From Dyella halodurans (GTDB lineage Bacteria > Pseudomonadota > Gammaproteobacteria > Xanthomonadales > Rhodanobacteraceae): a stretch of DNA of 64,000 nt. The stretch lies in NCBI RefSeq assembly GCF_026283925.1, contig NZ_JAPDPF010000002.1:650331-714330 (forward strand), in the 5' to 3' direction. The translations under genes were made by a program, and so were the position numbers. The notes under the pieces were generated by a model. The model saw only the letters and a list, made by a program, of their open reading frames with translations, ran no database searches and was not told the DNA's origin. Position 1 is the first letter of the stretch, and every line of letters begins with the position of its first letter. This document shows positions 1 to 8,656 of the stretch, piece after piece.

Positions 1-508
1 TTGATGGCACCGGCAAGGGCTGGGGGTTGCCCAACTCGGTGCGCAGGCTGCGCCAGAAAGGCGTAAATACGCGATACGGCGCCTGCTGCTTCGTTTCGAT
101 CTGCCAGGGCTCGCACCAGAGCGCGGCATTGAAGCTTTGCGCTTGCACCCCGTGTTCGCGCAGGGCCGCCTTGATGTCACGGTCTCGTGCAATGGCGGCC
201 GGCTCGTAAAGCCGATGCCAATACACCGCCGTGGCGCCGGTTTGCGCGAGCAGCTGCCGGAGCACGGCAAGGCTGTCGCCTTGTCTTATATGCAGCGACA
301 CGCCCCGCTCAGCCAGCTGCGCCTGCAAGGCGGCCAGCGAGTGATGCAGCCACCATTGGCTGGCGCCGCCGGGCCTCCAGTCGCCTTCTTCCTCCGGCGC
401 ATGGATATACAGCGGCAACACAAGATCATGCGCGGCACAGGCGGCGCTCAGCGCAGGATGGTCGGCGAGACGCAGGTCGCGGCGGAACCAGACGATGGCA
501 GTGGTCAT
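1..508 (-). CDS. phrB: Deoxyribodipyrimidine photolyase, N-terminal part (cut by window edge)
   Basis: This is the first 169 codons of a photolyase reading leftward off the window from an ATG at 508. Photolyases use light to split cyclobutane pyrimidine dimers in DNA. The visible part is the alpha/beta antenna-chromophore domain: it opens with TAIVWFRRDLRLADHPAL, the family's N-terminal strand with the WFRRDLR signature, continues with LPLYIHAP and VYWHRLYEP, and reaches the LWCEPWQIETKQQ and PYRVFTPFWR region that links to the helical FAD domain. The FAD-binding part lies outside, so the choice between CPD photolyase and a cryptochrome-like relative cannot be settled. Gene class is clear; symbol by similarity. 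Confidence 0.85.
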   Translation of the reverse strand, partial: MTTAIVWFRRDLRLADHPALSAACAAHDLVLPLYIHAPEEEGDWRPGGASQWWLHHSLAALQAQLAERGVSLHIRQGDSLAVLRQLLAQTGATAVYWHRLYEPAAIARDRDIKAALREHGVQAQSFNAALWCEPWQIETKQQAPYRVFTPFWRSLRTELGNPQPLPVPS

Positions 509-581
509 GGGCGCAGCTTAGCTTTTGGGGCGCTGGACGTGCGGTCTATTGATCCTGCGAGGAGGATCAGAGCACCCTCAC

Positions 582-667
582 CGTCATTCCCGCGAAAGCG
601 GGAATCCAGTGCCTTTTGTCTCAAACGGGTCGAAAGCCGCTGGATTCCCGCTTTCGCGGGAATGACG
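582..667. repeat. REP-type palindromic pair, copy 1
   Basis: Two inverted arms of about 30 bases face each other. Each arm is itself a hairpin: ATTCCCGC, a GAAA or TTTC loop, GCGGGAAT. The arms share CGTCATTCCCGCG at the outside and ATCCAG towards the centre, around a variable middle of about 30 bases. The element sits just past the fabV stop codon and could act as its transcript terminator or 3' stabiliser. A second copy lies at 2026-2110. Confidence 0.9.
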
Positions 668-699
668 AGCTTTTTTGTGCGGATTCTCTCAAACGTCGA

Positions 700-1905
700 T
701 CAAAGCTCGACGCAGTCGAAACGACGATCGGCGCTGACGTCTTCCTCGTAGTTCACGTCTGCGCGGCCGAAGCCGAACAGGCGCAGGAAGTCCTGCTTGT
801 AGCCGGCGTAGTCGGTGAGCTGCGGGAGGTTCTCGGTGGTGACGGTGGGCCACATCGCCTTGCAGGCCTGCTGCACATCGTCACGCAGCTCCCAGTCGTC
901 GAGACGCAGGCGACCTTCGTCGTCCGTGGTCGGCGCGTTGTGGTCCTTGCGATACAGGGACTCGCGGAACAGGCGATTGATCTGCTCGATGGTGCCTTCG
1001 TGGAGGCCCTTTTCCTTCATGATGCGGAACACCATGGAGACGTACAGCGGAATCACCGGGATCGCCGCGCTCGCCTGGGTCACCACCGACTTCATCACGC
1101 CGACGTAGGCTTCGAGCCCTTCGGCGGCGTGGCGCTGCTTCAGCTGACGCGCGGTGTTGTCCAGGTGCTGCTTGGCCTGGCCCAGGGTGCCGTGCCAGTA
1201 GATCGGCCAGGTGATCTCGGTGCCCACGTAGCTATAGGCCACGGTCTTGGCTTGCTTGGCCAGCACGCCGGCCTCGCTCAACGCGTCGATCCACAGCTGC
1301 CAGTCCTCGCCACCCATGACGGTGACGGTGTCCTTGATTTCCTGCTCGGTGGCCGGCTCCACCGACACCTGCACCACGGTGTCCTTGTTGGTGTCGATCG
1401 AGGTGGCGGTAAACGTCTCGCCGATGGTCTTGAGCGAGGAGCGCACGACTTCACCGGTATCCGGCAGCTTGCGCACCGGCGAGGCCAGCGAGTAGACCAC
1501 GAGGTCGATCGGGCCGCCCATCTCGTTCTTGATCAGTTCGATCGCGCGGGCGCGGGTCTCGTTGGAGAACGCATCGCCGTTGATCGACTTGCTGTACAGG
1601 CCAGCCTGCTTGGCCAGCTTGTCGAACGCGGCGGAGTTGTACCAGCCGGCCGTGCCGGTCTTGGTCTCGCTGCTGGGCTTCTCGAAGAACACGCCGAGCG
1701 TGGCCGCGCCATAGCCAAAGGCTGCGGTGATGCGCGAGGCCAGGCCGTAGCCGGTGGAGGCACCAATCACCAGCACGCGCTTGGGACCGTCGCCAAGGCT
1801 GCCTTGCGCCTTGGTGATGTCGATCTGTTCAAGCACATTGCGCTCGCATCCGACCGGATGAGCCGTAATGCAGATAAAGCCACGCACCTTGGGATTGATG
1901 ATCAC
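700..1905 (-). CDS. fabV: Enoyl-ACP reductase FabV (NADH-dependent trans-2-enoyl reductase)
   Basis: FabV reduces trans-2-enoyl-ACP to acyl-ACP in the last step of the cytoplasmic fatty-acid elongation cycle; it is the triclosan-tolerant type common in Xanthomonadales, Vibrio and Pseudomonas. The 401-residue length fits the family. The N-terminus [17 protein letters not shown] is characteristic, followed by the nucleotide-binding [12 protein letters not shown] at about 48-59. The FabV active-site spacing Tyr-x8-Lys is present as Tyr236 to Lys245 ([10 protein letters not shown]). Start is GTG with AGGAG eight bases upstream. The gene stands alone between two REP elements, so it is probably monocistronic. 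Confidence 0.96.
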   Translation of the reverse strand: MIINPKVRGFICITAHPVGCERNVLEQIDITKAQGSLGDGPKRVLVIGASTGYGLASRITAAFGYGAATLGVFFEKPSSETKTGTAGWYNSAAFDKLAKQAGLYSKSINGDAFSNETRARAIELIKNEMGGPIDLVVYSLASPVRKLPDTGEVVRSSLKTIGETFTATSIDTNKDTVVQVSVEPATEQEIKDTVTVMGGEDWQLWIDALSEAGVLAKQAKTVAYSYVGTEITWPIYWHGTLGQAKQHLDNTARQLKQRHAAEGLEAYVGVMKSVVTQASAAIPVIPLYVSMVFRIMKEKGLHEGTIEQINRLFRESLYRKDHNAPTTDDEGRLRLDDWELRDDVQQACKAMWPTVTTENLPQLTDYAGYKQDFLRLFGFGRADVNYEEDVSADRRFDCVEL

Positions 1906-2025
1906 TCGCTAGCTCCTGGTAGCAAACCGCAAACCGGCATGATAACCCGGGCCCCGGGCCATGCGCTGCCGTAGGGATCCGGCTGCGAGGTGCCTGCCCC
2001 GCGAGGGAAGCCTCACGAAAGTCCT

Positions 2026-2110
2026 CGTCATTCCCGCGAAAGCGGGAATCCAGTGCCTTTGGCTTCGTGGGGCTGAAAGTCGCTGGATTCCCGCTTTCGC
2101 GGGAATGACG
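2026..2110. repeat. REP-type palindromic pair, copy 2
   Basis: Same architecture and nearly the same sequence as the copy at 582-667: two inverted GAAA/TTTC-loop hairpins (ATTCCCGC and GCGGGAAT arms) around a different middle of about 30 bases. It lies between the hpnB stop (2160) and the fabV start. The rest of 1906-2159 shows only the fabV ribosome-binding site and no convincing gene. Confidence 0.9.
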
Positions 2111-2159
2111 GGGGGAGGCTCGGCTTTCTTGAGGTTCCCAAGGGTGGCCTATGCAGACA

Positions 2160-3266
2160 TCAGGCGTTGTAGACCCGCCCCTTCCACTGCGACCGCACGC
2201 CACGCCAGTAACGGATGGCCGAACTCCAGGTCATGGCGAGATAGAGCGTCGCGCTGAGCGGCAGCAGCAGGGCCCACAGCGGGGACATCCGGTAGTAGCG
2301 GAGCATCGGCAGGTAGCTCGCGGTCATGGCCAGCCACGCGGTCAAGGCCAGGGGCCAGACCTGCGGCGCGGCGAGCAAGGCCAACGGCGCGCCATAGGCC
2401 AGGGCAAAGACGGCCGTCACCGCCAGCAACAGCAAGGTGGAATAGCCAAGCTGGGTGAACGCCGAACGGGCCACCATCTGATGGATCGACCCCAGGCTGC
2501 CGTAAGGGCGCAAGCTCACCACATCACGGCTCAGCCCTAGCCAGGTGCGATAGCCCGACTGTTTGACCTGGCGCGCCAGGGTGCAATCGTCGATCAAGGC
2601 ATCACGCAGGCTGGCAAATGCACCGATACGCTGCAGCACCTCCGTATCCACCAGGATGCAGCCGCCTGCCGCCGCCGCAACCAGTCGACTCTTTGAATTG
2701 GACAACGCAAACGGATAGAGCAGCTTGAAGTAGTAGACGAAGACGGGCAGCAGCAGGCGATCCCAGAAACTGGTTCGTCGCAGGTCGGCCATCAGCGACA
2801 CCAACTGACGTTGTTCGCGGCGCTTGTGCGCCACCAGGGTGGCCAGCATGCCCGGCCGCAGCTGGATATCGGCGTCCAGCAGCAAGGTCAGCGGCGTGCG
2901 CACCTGCTTGCTGCCCTGCTCCAGGGCCCATAGCTTGCCGGCCCAGCCTTCCGGCAAAGGCTGGCCGCTGATCACGCGGGTACCTGGAAAGGCAGCAGCG
3001 ATGCTGGCGGTGGCGTCGGTGGACTGGTCGTCGACCACGATGACCTGGAGCCCCTTCCCCTGCGCTTGCAGACCCGCGAGGGTGACGCCAAGCACGTCGC
3101 CCTCGTTGCGCGCGGGAATCAGCACGGTGACGTCGCTGAAATCGAACGCCTGGCCCGCGGCCGGATCGGCCTCGAGATGCTCGCGCGTGCTCCAGGGCCG
3201 CCAGGGCACCAGCAGCAGACCCAGCCACATCAGGGCGGGCACTAGGGCACACGCAAGCATGAACAT
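2160..3266 (-). CDS. hpnB: Hopanoid-associated glycosyltransferase HpnB
   Basis: A 368-residue membrane-anchored family 2 glycosyltransferase. A hydrophobic N-terminal helix (about 3-22) precedes a GT-A domain with VTVLIPARNEGDVL, VIVVDDQSTDAT and the metal-binding LLLDADIQL. A later DCTLARQVKQSGYRTWLG block is typical of the HpnB branch, and several hydrophobic helices close the protein. It starts five bases after the hpnH stop codon, so the two are co-transcribed. HpnB is consistently found with hopanoid genes, but its exact acceptor is not firmly established in what I know. The function 'glycosyltransferase acting in hopanoid side-chain biosynthesis' is therefore inference from family and context. 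Confidence 0.93.
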   Translation of the reverse strand: MFMLACALVPALMWLGLLLVPWRPWSTREHLEADPAAGQAFDFSDVTVLIPARNEGDVLGVTLAGLQAQGKGLQVIVVDDQSTDATASIAAAFPGTRVISGQPLPEGWAGKLWALEQGSKQVRTPLTLLLDADIQLRPGMLATLVAHKRREQRQLVSLMADLRRTSFWDRLLLPVFVYYFKLLYPFALSNSKSRLVAAAAGGCILVDTEVLQRIGAFASLRDALIDDCTLARQVKQSGYRTWLGLSRDVVSLRPYGSLGSIHQMVARSAFTQLGYSTLLLLAVTAVFALAYGAPLALLAAPQVWPLALTAWLAMTASYLPMLRYYRMSPLWALLLPLSATLYLAMTWSSAIRYWRGVRSQWKGRVYNA

Positions 3267-3271
3267 CGGCG

Positions 3272-4414
3272 TCAGTGGCCGGCATCCGCTCCGGTAGTGG
3301 CGCTACGGCGTTGAATGGCGCTGATCGGGATGTGCACCGCGGTGGCGTCGGCACGCTCGCCATACAACACCGGCAGATCGGGAGCCATCGCTCCTTCGGT
3401 GCGCGGGCCAAACGTCGCCACGCGGGCAGCCTTCAGCGGATGCGCGAAGGTATCGTTCACCGCGCTGCCTTCGAAGCCGCAGTGCGCCATGCAGTTATCG
3501 CACTTGGGATTGATGCCGACGCCGTACTTGTCCCACTCGGTGTCTTCCATCAACTCCTTGTAGGTCTTGGCATAACCCTCGTCGACCAGCAGATAGCAGG
3601 GCTTTTGCCAACCGAAGATGTTGTAGGTGGGATTGGACCAGGGCGTGCACTGGTAGCTCTGGTTGCCGGCAATGAAGTCGAGGAACATCGACGACTGGTT
3701 GAATACCCACTTGCTCTTGCGTTCCTTGCCGAGCCTGAAGATGTCGCGGAACAGCTGCTTGCTTTCGGTACGCCCCAGGAACACGTCCTGGCGCGGTGCA
3801 TGCTGGTAGCTGTAGCCGGGTGACACGGTGATGCCTTCGATGCCGAGCGACATCGCGAAATCGAAGAAGTCCGCGATCTCTTCCGACGGCTCGCTATTGA
3901 ACAGCGTGCAATTGATGGTCACGCGGAACCCGCGCGACAAGGCGAGCTTGATCGCGGTCACCGCCTTGTCGAATACACCATCCATGCATACCGAGGCGTC
4001 GTGGCGCTTCTCCAGGCCGTCGAGATGAATTGACCAGGTGAAATACGGCGAAGGCGTGTATTCGTCGATGTGCTTCGGCAACAGGATCGCGTTGGTGCAC
4101 AGATAAACGAACTTCTCGCGGGCGATGATGCCCTGGACGATCTGCGGCAGCTCCTTGTGAATCAGCGGCTCGCCTCCGGGAATGGAAACGACCGGTGCAT
4201 CGCACTCGTCCACGGCGCTCAAGGCGTCCTCGACGCTCATGCGTTTCTGCAGGATGTCTTTCGGATGATCGATCTTGCCGCAACCGGCGCAGGCCAGATT
4301 GCACTGGAACAATGGCTCCAACATCATCGCCAGCGGATAGCGCGACTGGCCGCTGAGTTTCTTGCCGACGATGTAGCTGGCGATCTTGACCTGCTGAATA
4401 AGAGGAATGCCCAA
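3272..4414 (-). CDS. hpnH: Adenosylhopene transferase HpnH (radical SAM)
   Basis: HpnH attaches a 5'-deoxyadenosyl group to diploptene, giving the adenosylhopane precursor of all extended (C35) hopanoids. The radical-SAM cluster motif is Cys38-x3-Cys42-x2-Cys45 in EPLFQCNLACAGCGKID, and the SIPGGEPL block follows. I place the start at a TTG (4414): it has GAGGAG eight bases upstream, and the product then begins MGIPLIQQVKIASYIVGKK, matching HpnH N-termini. The longer in-frame ATG starts near 4480 fall inside a strong hairpin in the leader. The gene is followed five bases later by hpnB. Length is 380 residues, normal for the family. Confidence 0.95.
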   Translation of the reverse strand: MGIPLIQQVKIASYIVGKKLSGQSRYPLAMMLEPLFQCNLACAGCGKIDHPKDILQKRMSVEDALSAVDECDAPVVSIPGGEPLIHKELPQIVQGIIAREKFVYLCTNAILLPKHIDEYTPSPYFTWSIHLDGLEKRHDASVCMDGVFDKAVTAIKLALSRGFRVTINCTLFNSEPSEEIADFFDFAMSLGIEGITVSPGYSYQHAPRQDVFLGRTESKQLFRDIFRLGKERKSKWVFNQSSMFLDFIAGNQSYQCTPWSNPTYNIFGWQKPCYLLVDEGYAKTYKELMEDTEWDKYGVGINPKCDNCMAHCGFEGSAVNDTFAHPLKAARVATFGPRTEGAMAPDLPVLYGERADATAVHIPISAIQRRSATTGADAGH

Positions 4415-4445
4415 CGGAATCTCCTCGTAGCGTATCGACCGACCT

Positions 4446-4489
4446 CTCCGACACTTCGCCATAGCCATGGCGGAAAACAAGTGCCGGAG
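4446..4489 (-). promoter_or_regulatory. Hairpin in the leader of hpnH
   Basis: Read on the minus strand, an outer stem CTCCGGCACTT pairs with AAGTGTCGGAG (10 of 11 positions match, the mismatch being a G-U pair in RNA). Inside it, after a six-base GTTTTC bulge, is CGCCAT-GGCT-ATGGCG. The structure ends about 20 bases before the GAGGAG ribosome-binding site of hpnH. It has no T-run, so it is not a simple terminator. It may be an RNA stability or translation-control element, or a processing site between idi and hpnH. Its function is not known to me. Confidence 0.55.
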
Positions 4490-4538
4490 CCGTCATGCGT
4501 AGGTATTGAGTATATCCATCCAATTAACCGTGCTGCCC

Positions 4539-5195
4539 TCAGGACGGAAGCAGTGCGGGTGGCGCCATGGCGTGAGGATACTCCCTACGCAGGCGTTCCC
4601 ATTCAATCTTGAACCAGGGCGTAAAGGACTGCGGCTGCGCCGCGATTTCCTCGTCCAGCGCCGCTGGCGACACATAGCGCAATCCGGAAATCTCGTTCAC
4701 GTTGGCGACAGGCAAGGCATCGCTATGGCCCACATAAACCCAGCACAACTCATGCTCGGCGCCTTCGGCATCGAACTGCGCCTGATACTGGAACTTGAAC
4801 TGGAAGGCCAGCTCGCACTGCATACCGAGCTCCTCGGCGAGTCGCCGATGAATCGCCGTCTCCATGGCCTCGCCACGACGCGGATGACTGCAGCAGGTGT
4901 TAGACCAGAAGCCTGGCCATAAGCGTTTGCCGGGAGCGCGCTGCTGCAGCAGCAACTCACCCTGGGGATTGAAGATGAACAGTGAGAAAGCCCGATGCAG
5001 GATGCCCTGCCCGCTGTGCGCGGCAGCCTTGTCGAGGAATCCCATCTCCTGGTCGCGCTCGTCGACCAGCACCAGCGGCTCGTCATGAAAGGACACGACA
5101 CTGCTCGACGACTGTCCTTGGTAGTAATCCAACTCTCGGTTAGTCAAGGTCGAACCTCTCTCACCCAGCGGACGGAACTCGGTTTTGGTCTTCAC
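4539..5195 (-). CDS. idi: Isopentenyl-diphosphate delta-isomerase, type 1 (Nudix)
   Basis: Idi interconverts isopentenyl and dimethylallyl diphosphate in the cytoplasm, setting the ratio needed by prenyl synthases such as the ispA product encoded further right. The Nudix fold is visible from LVLVDERDQEMGFLDK through HRAFSLFIFN to REAVxxE-like METAIHRRLAEELG. The catalytic Cys102 lies in NTCCSHP, and the second active-site pair Glu149 and Cys151 lies in HELCWVY. At 218 residues it is somewhat longer than E. coli Idi because of an N-terminal extension, so the start is not certain. It lies upstream of hpnH on the same strand, 124 bases away, and is an isoprenoid-supply gene within the hopanoid locus. 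Confidence 0.93.
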   Translation of the reverse strand: MKTKTEFRPLGERGSTLTNRELDYYQGQSSSSVVSFHDEPLVLVDERDQEMGFLDKAAAHSGQGILHRAFSLFIFNPQGELLLQQRAPGKRLWPGFWSNTCCSHPRRGEAMETAIHRRLAEELGMQCELAFQFKFQYQAQFDAEGAEHELCWVYVGHSDALPVANVNEISGLRYVSPAALDEEIAAQPQSFTPWFKIEWERLRREYPHAMAPPALLPS

Positions 5196-5344
5196 GTCGG
5201 CATCACATATACGCTAGCCAGGAAGACAGCCCGTCAAGGGCGCGGGGTCAGGCTAACAAATGATGGCATTGAATGAGTAGCCCTCGTCCTCCGTGAGTCG
5301 ACGGCCTCGCGATTTGCCCGCCTGGACATCCCGGAGGATTTTCC

Positions 5345-5929
5345 CTAAGGCGGCCCAGGACCATTCACGCGGGTCCACACCGTATTGCCGCCTAGCAGGC
5401 TGACGCCGATATAGCCGCGCAGGCTCAGCTTGTCTGCGCTGAGCAAGCGGATCTGGCAGTGGTAAACCTTGCCGTTGTTGGAGTTGTAGACGCGCCCGTC
5501 CACCCACATACGACGATCGGGGTCATAACGCAGGCCCCATAGCAGACGCAGCCCCGTCAACGGTCGCGAACGCAACGCCGGGTCGGGATTATTGCGGTCC
5601 GTGACGGTTTTCCCCTTGAGCTCAGGGCCGTCCTCCGGGCCGTACTTGTCGTGCAGCTGCCAGGCAATATGCCCTTCGTATTGATCGCCAACCTGCTCGA
5701 TCTGGATCACCGCGTCGCGGCTCTCAACCAGCCAGTAGCCCACGATGGTCGGTGCCGGCCTCGCTTGCTGCGGGCCTTCGCCAGCGCTGGCGGCAAACGC
5801 ACTGCACAGCAGCAGCCCGAACAGACCTGGCACGAGGCATCCAAGCCACCGGCCCAGCGCAGCTTGCCTGCGCCGCGTCACAGTCGCGGGATGATGGCCA
5901 GCGCGAATTTGCGTTTTTGCCTGACTCAT
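5345..5929 (-). CDS. DUF2147 family exported protein
   Basis: A 194-residue protein with a basic N-terminus and a hydrophobic stretch (about 28-47, GCLVPGLFGLLLCSAFAASAG), probably a signal peptide or membrane anchor, then a DUF2147 domain. The domain is recognised from the pattern IVGYWLVESRDAVIQIEQVGDQYEGHI, then DRNNPDPALRSRPLTGLRLLWGL, then WVDGRVYNSNNGKVYHC and LRGYIGVSLLG. DUF2147 proteins are small secreted beta-rich proteins of unknown biochemical role. The gene is divergent from hpnI with 47 bases between the starts, so the two may share a control region; a role in hopanoid metabolism is unproven. The 149-base gap on its downstream side (5196-5344) shows nothing I recognise. Confidence 0.85.
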   Translation of the reverse strand: MSQAKTQIRAGHHPATVTRRRQAALGRWLGCLVPGLFGLLLCSAFAASAGEGPQQARPAPTIVGYWLVESRDAVIQIEQVGDQYEGHIAWQLHDKYGPEDGPELKGKTVTDRNNPDPALRSRPLTGLRLLWGLRYDPDRRMWVDGRVYNSNNGKVYHCQIRLLSADKLSLRGYIGVSLLGGNTVWTRVNGPGPP

Positions 5930-5976
5930 GGGGTAACTTTAGGAACAACCGTGGAAGGCGCCAAACCATCGCGACC

Positions 5977-7134
5977 ATGCCGACCCTGCCTGTTACCGAC
6001 ATGCTTCTACTCTGGATCGGCACCGGCCTCAATCTGGCGGCCGCGGCTTATGCCTGCGTGAGCCTGTGGGCGTGGTTTCGCTGCCGCCACGCGCAGGCTG
6101 GGCGACCGGCAGGCCGGGCCATCCACCCGGTCAGCGTGTTCAAACCCCTGCATGGCGCCGAGCCGCGTCTCTACGAAAACCTGCGCAGTTTCTGCCTGCA
6201 GGACCACGCCAACTATCAATTGCTGTTAGGCGTACGCGAAGCGGATGATCCGGCCATCGCGGTGGTGGAACGACTGATCGCGGAATTCCCCGCGCTGCCC
6301 ATCCGGCTGGTGGTCGACCCACGCATCCATGGGGCCAACCTCAAAGTCAGCAACCTGATCAATCTTCGGCCTCACGCGCAACACGACTGGCTGGTGCTGG
6401 CCGACAGCGACATCAGCGTGTCCGTGGATTATCTGTCGCGGGTGACGGCACCGCTGGCCGATGCGGACGTGGGCATCGTCACCTGCCTCTACCATGGCGT
6501 CGCCGAAGGCGGCTTCTGGTCCCGACTGGGTTGCCTGTTTATCGATGACTGGTTTGCACCGTCGGCACGGCTCGCGCATGCCTTCGGCTCCACCCGCTTC
6601 GCCTTCGGCTCCACCATTGCCTTGCGCCGCGAGACCCTGGACGCCATCGGCGGCTTCGAGATTTTATGCGACACCCTCGCGGACGACTTCTGGCTTGGCG
6701 AGCTGAGCCGCCGCGCGGGGCTGCGTACGGTGCTGTCCGACCTGGTGGTGGGTACCGAGGTCAGTGAGACGAGCTTTCACGCGCTGTGGACACATGAGCT
6801 GCGTTGGTTGCGCACGATCCGTGCGATCGCTCCGGCCGGCTTCGCCATGACCTTCGTATGCTTCACCTGGCCCGTGCTGGTGCTCGGCCTGGTGCTGGCG
6901 CCTACCCCGCCCAATGCCTTGCTGGCGCTGCTGGGCGGCGGCGCCAGGGTGGTGCGCTATGTGGCGCAACGGCGTGGCACGGCCCGAACCTCGCCTTGGC
7001 ACGACCTCGGGTTGACCCCATACCGTGACCTGCTGTTACTGTTCGAGTGGGCGATGGCACTCACCCGCTGGCGGGTCGAGTGGCGCGGACGCGTATTGCA
7101 TGCTCGCAAGCATGCGCCCACGCGGTATTCTTGA
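5977..7134 (+). CDS. hpnI: Hopanoid glycosyltransferase HpnI (GT21-like)
   Basis: HpnI transfers N-acetylglucosamine to bacteriohopanetetrol, the first step of head-group assembly established in Burkholderia. The 385-residue product has an N-terminal membrane helix, then a ceramide-glucosyltransferase-like GT2/GT21 domain. Motifs seen are PVSVFKPLHGAEPRL, the metal site WLVLADSDISV, the general-base region TLADDFWLGELSRRAGL and HELRWLRTIR, which stands for the (Q/R)xxRW motif. C-terminal hydrophobic helices follow. I chose ATG 5977 because the long upstream extension of the reading frame runs into the divergent gene. hpnJ follows 72 bases downstream on the same strand. Confidence 0.92.
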   Translation: MPTLPVTDMLLLWIGTGLNLAAAAYACVSLWAWFRCRHAQAGRPAGRAIHPVSVFKPLHGAEPRLYENLRSFCLQDHANYQLLLGVREADDPAIAVVERLIAEFPALPIRLVVDPRIHGANLKVSNLINLRPHAQHDWLVLADSDISVSVDYLSRVTAPLADADVGIVTCLYHGVAEGGFWSRLGCLFIDDWFAPSARLAHAFGSTRFAFGSTIALRRETLDAIGGFEILCDTLADDFWLGELSRRAGLRTVLSDLVVGTEVSETSFHALWTHELRWLRTIRAIAPAGFAMTFVCFTWPVLVLGLVLAPTPPNALLALLGGGARVVRYVAQRRGTARTSPWHDLGLTPYRDLLLLFEWAMALTRWRVEWRGRVLHARKHAPTRYS

Positions 7135-7206
7135 AAGCGATTGCGATAGTGCGACTAACAACTCATTGCGGATCTAGACTGAACTGCTGCAGGAGCTTGG
7201 TAATCC

Positions 7207-8634
7207 ATGAAGACGCTATTTCTGCAAGCCCCGTCCTTTGACGGTTTTGATGGTGGTGCGGGCTCCCGTTACCAGTGCAGGCGCGAGGTCAAGAGTTTCT
7301 GGTACCCCACCTGGCTGGTCCAGCCGGCTGCGCTGGTGCCTGACTCGCGCGTCATCGATGCTCCGGTGGAAGAGCTATCGGTGGAGGCGACGCTGGACAT
7401 CGCCGCCGACTACCCGCTGGTGATCATCCACACCAGCACGCCGTCCTTCCCCACCGACGCGAAATTTGCCGAACTGCTCAAGGCCCGCCGGCCTGACATC
7501 GTGATTGGCCTGATCGGCGCCAAGGTGGCGGTTGACCCCGTCGGGTCGCTACAGGCGACAACAGCCATCGACTTCGTGGCGCGCGAGGAATTCGACTACA
7601 CCTGCAAGGAAGTCGCCGAGGGGCTTCCCTTCAGCGACATCAACGGCATCAGCTACCGGCTGGCCGACGGCAGCATCCAGCACAATCCGGCGCGCGCGAC
7701 CATCGAGAACATGGACGACCTGCCCTTCGTGGCACCGATCTACAAGCGCGACCTGAAGATCGAAGGTTACTTCATCGGTTACCTCAAGCACCCTTACGTT
7801 TCGATCTACACCGGTCGCGGCTGCCGCTCGAAATGCACGTTCTGCCTGTGGCCGCAGACCGTCGGCGGGCATCGCTACCGCGTACGCTCGGTCGCCAACG
7901 TGCTCGCCGAAACGCAGTGGATCAAGGACAACATGCCCGAAGTCCGCGAGCTGATGTTCGACGACGATACGTTTACCGACAGCGCCAACATGGAACGCGT
8001 GCACGAGATTGCCCGCGGGCTGCATGCACAAGGTTGGACCTGGAGCTGCAATGCCAAGGCCAACGTGCCCTATGAGTCGCTGAAGATCATGCGGGAAAAC
8101 GGTTTGCGCGTGCTGCTGGTGGGCTACGAGTCGGGCGACGACCAGATCCTGCACAACATCAAGAAGGGCCTGCGCACCGATATCGCGCGCACGTTCGCGG
8201 AAAACTGCCGCAAGCTCGGCATTCGCGTGCACGGCACCTTCATCCTCGGCCTGCCGGGCGAAACCAAGGAAACCATCGCCAAGACCATCGAGTACGCCAA
8301 GGAGATCAACCCGTTCACCATCCAGGTGTCGCTGGCCGCGCCGTATCCCGGCACGACCATGTACAAACAGGCGATCGAGAACGGTTGGCTTGAGGCGAAC
8401 AAGGCCATCAACCTGGTCGACGACAAGGGCGTGCAGATTGCGCAAATCAGCTATCCGCACTTGTCGACGGAAGAGATCTTCCACGGCGTGGAGACGTTCT
8501 ATCGCAGCTTCTACTTCCGACCTTCGAAGATCTGGGAGATCGTCAAGGAGATGGCGGGCAGCTGGGAGATGACCAAGCGACGATTGCGCGAAGGCGTGGA
8601 GTTCTTCCGTTTCCTGCATGCGCACGAGGCTTGA
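7207..8634 (+). CDS. hpnJ: Hopanoid radical SAM protein HpnJ (cyclitol ether formation)
   Basis: HpnJ is a radical SAM enzyme required for converting the glucosamine head group of bacteriohopanetetrol into the five-membered cyclitol ether. The N-terminal third (about 1-185) has the Rossmann-like layout of a cobalamin-binding domain, although no clear DxHxxG motif is visible. The iron-sulphur motif is Cys206-x3-Cys210-x2-Cys213 in GRGCRSKCTFCLWPQ. Further radical-SAM core blocks are ELMFDDDTFTD and VLLVGYESGDD. The 475-residue length is typical. GGAG precedes the ATG by about 11 bases. hpnK begins 22 bases after its stop. Confidence 0.95.
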   Translation: MKTLFLQAPSFDGFDGGAGSRYQCRREVKSFWYPTWLVQPAALVPDSRVIDAPVEELSVEATLDIAADYPLVIIHTSTPSFPTDAKFAELLKARRPDIVIGLIGAKVAVDPVGSLQATTAIDFVAREEFDYTCKEVAEGLPFSDINGISYRLADGSIQHNPARATIENMDDLPFVAPIYKRDLKIEGYFIGYLKHPYVSIYTGRGCRSKCTFCLWPQTVGGHRYRVRSVANVLAETQWIKDNMPEVRELMFDDDTFTDSANMERVHEIARGLHAQGWTWSCNAKANVPYESLKIMRENGLRVLLVGYESGDDQILHNIKKGLRTDIARTFAENCRKLGIRVHGTFILGLPGETKETIAKTIEYAKEINPFTIQVSLAAPYPGTTMYKQAIENGWLEANKAINLVDDKGVQIAQISYPHLSTEEIFHGVETFYRSFYFRPSKIWEIVKEMAGSWEMTKRRLREGVEFFRFLHAHEA

Positions 8635-8656
8635 GCGGGCAGCTCTCGCTGCAGCC

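Noticed and set aside
616..1974. Open frame of 452 codons on the plus strand opposite fabV
   Set aside because: It is the high-GC antisense shadow of fabV, which has an intact protein family match and a ribosome-binding site; the plus frame has histidine/arginine-rich shadow composition and no recognisable domain.
582..2110. Possible insertion sequence or transposon around fabV because of the flanking repeats
   Set aside because: The repeats are short REP-type hairpin pairs with no transposase gene and no target-site duplication visible; fabV is an ordinary chromosomal gene in this group.
4415..4480. Longer ATG start of hpnH (22 more codons)
   Set aside because: Those ATGs lie within a hairpin, lack a ribosome-binding site at proper spacing and give an N-terminus unlike HpnH; the TTG at 4414 has GAGGAG and gives the family N-terminus.
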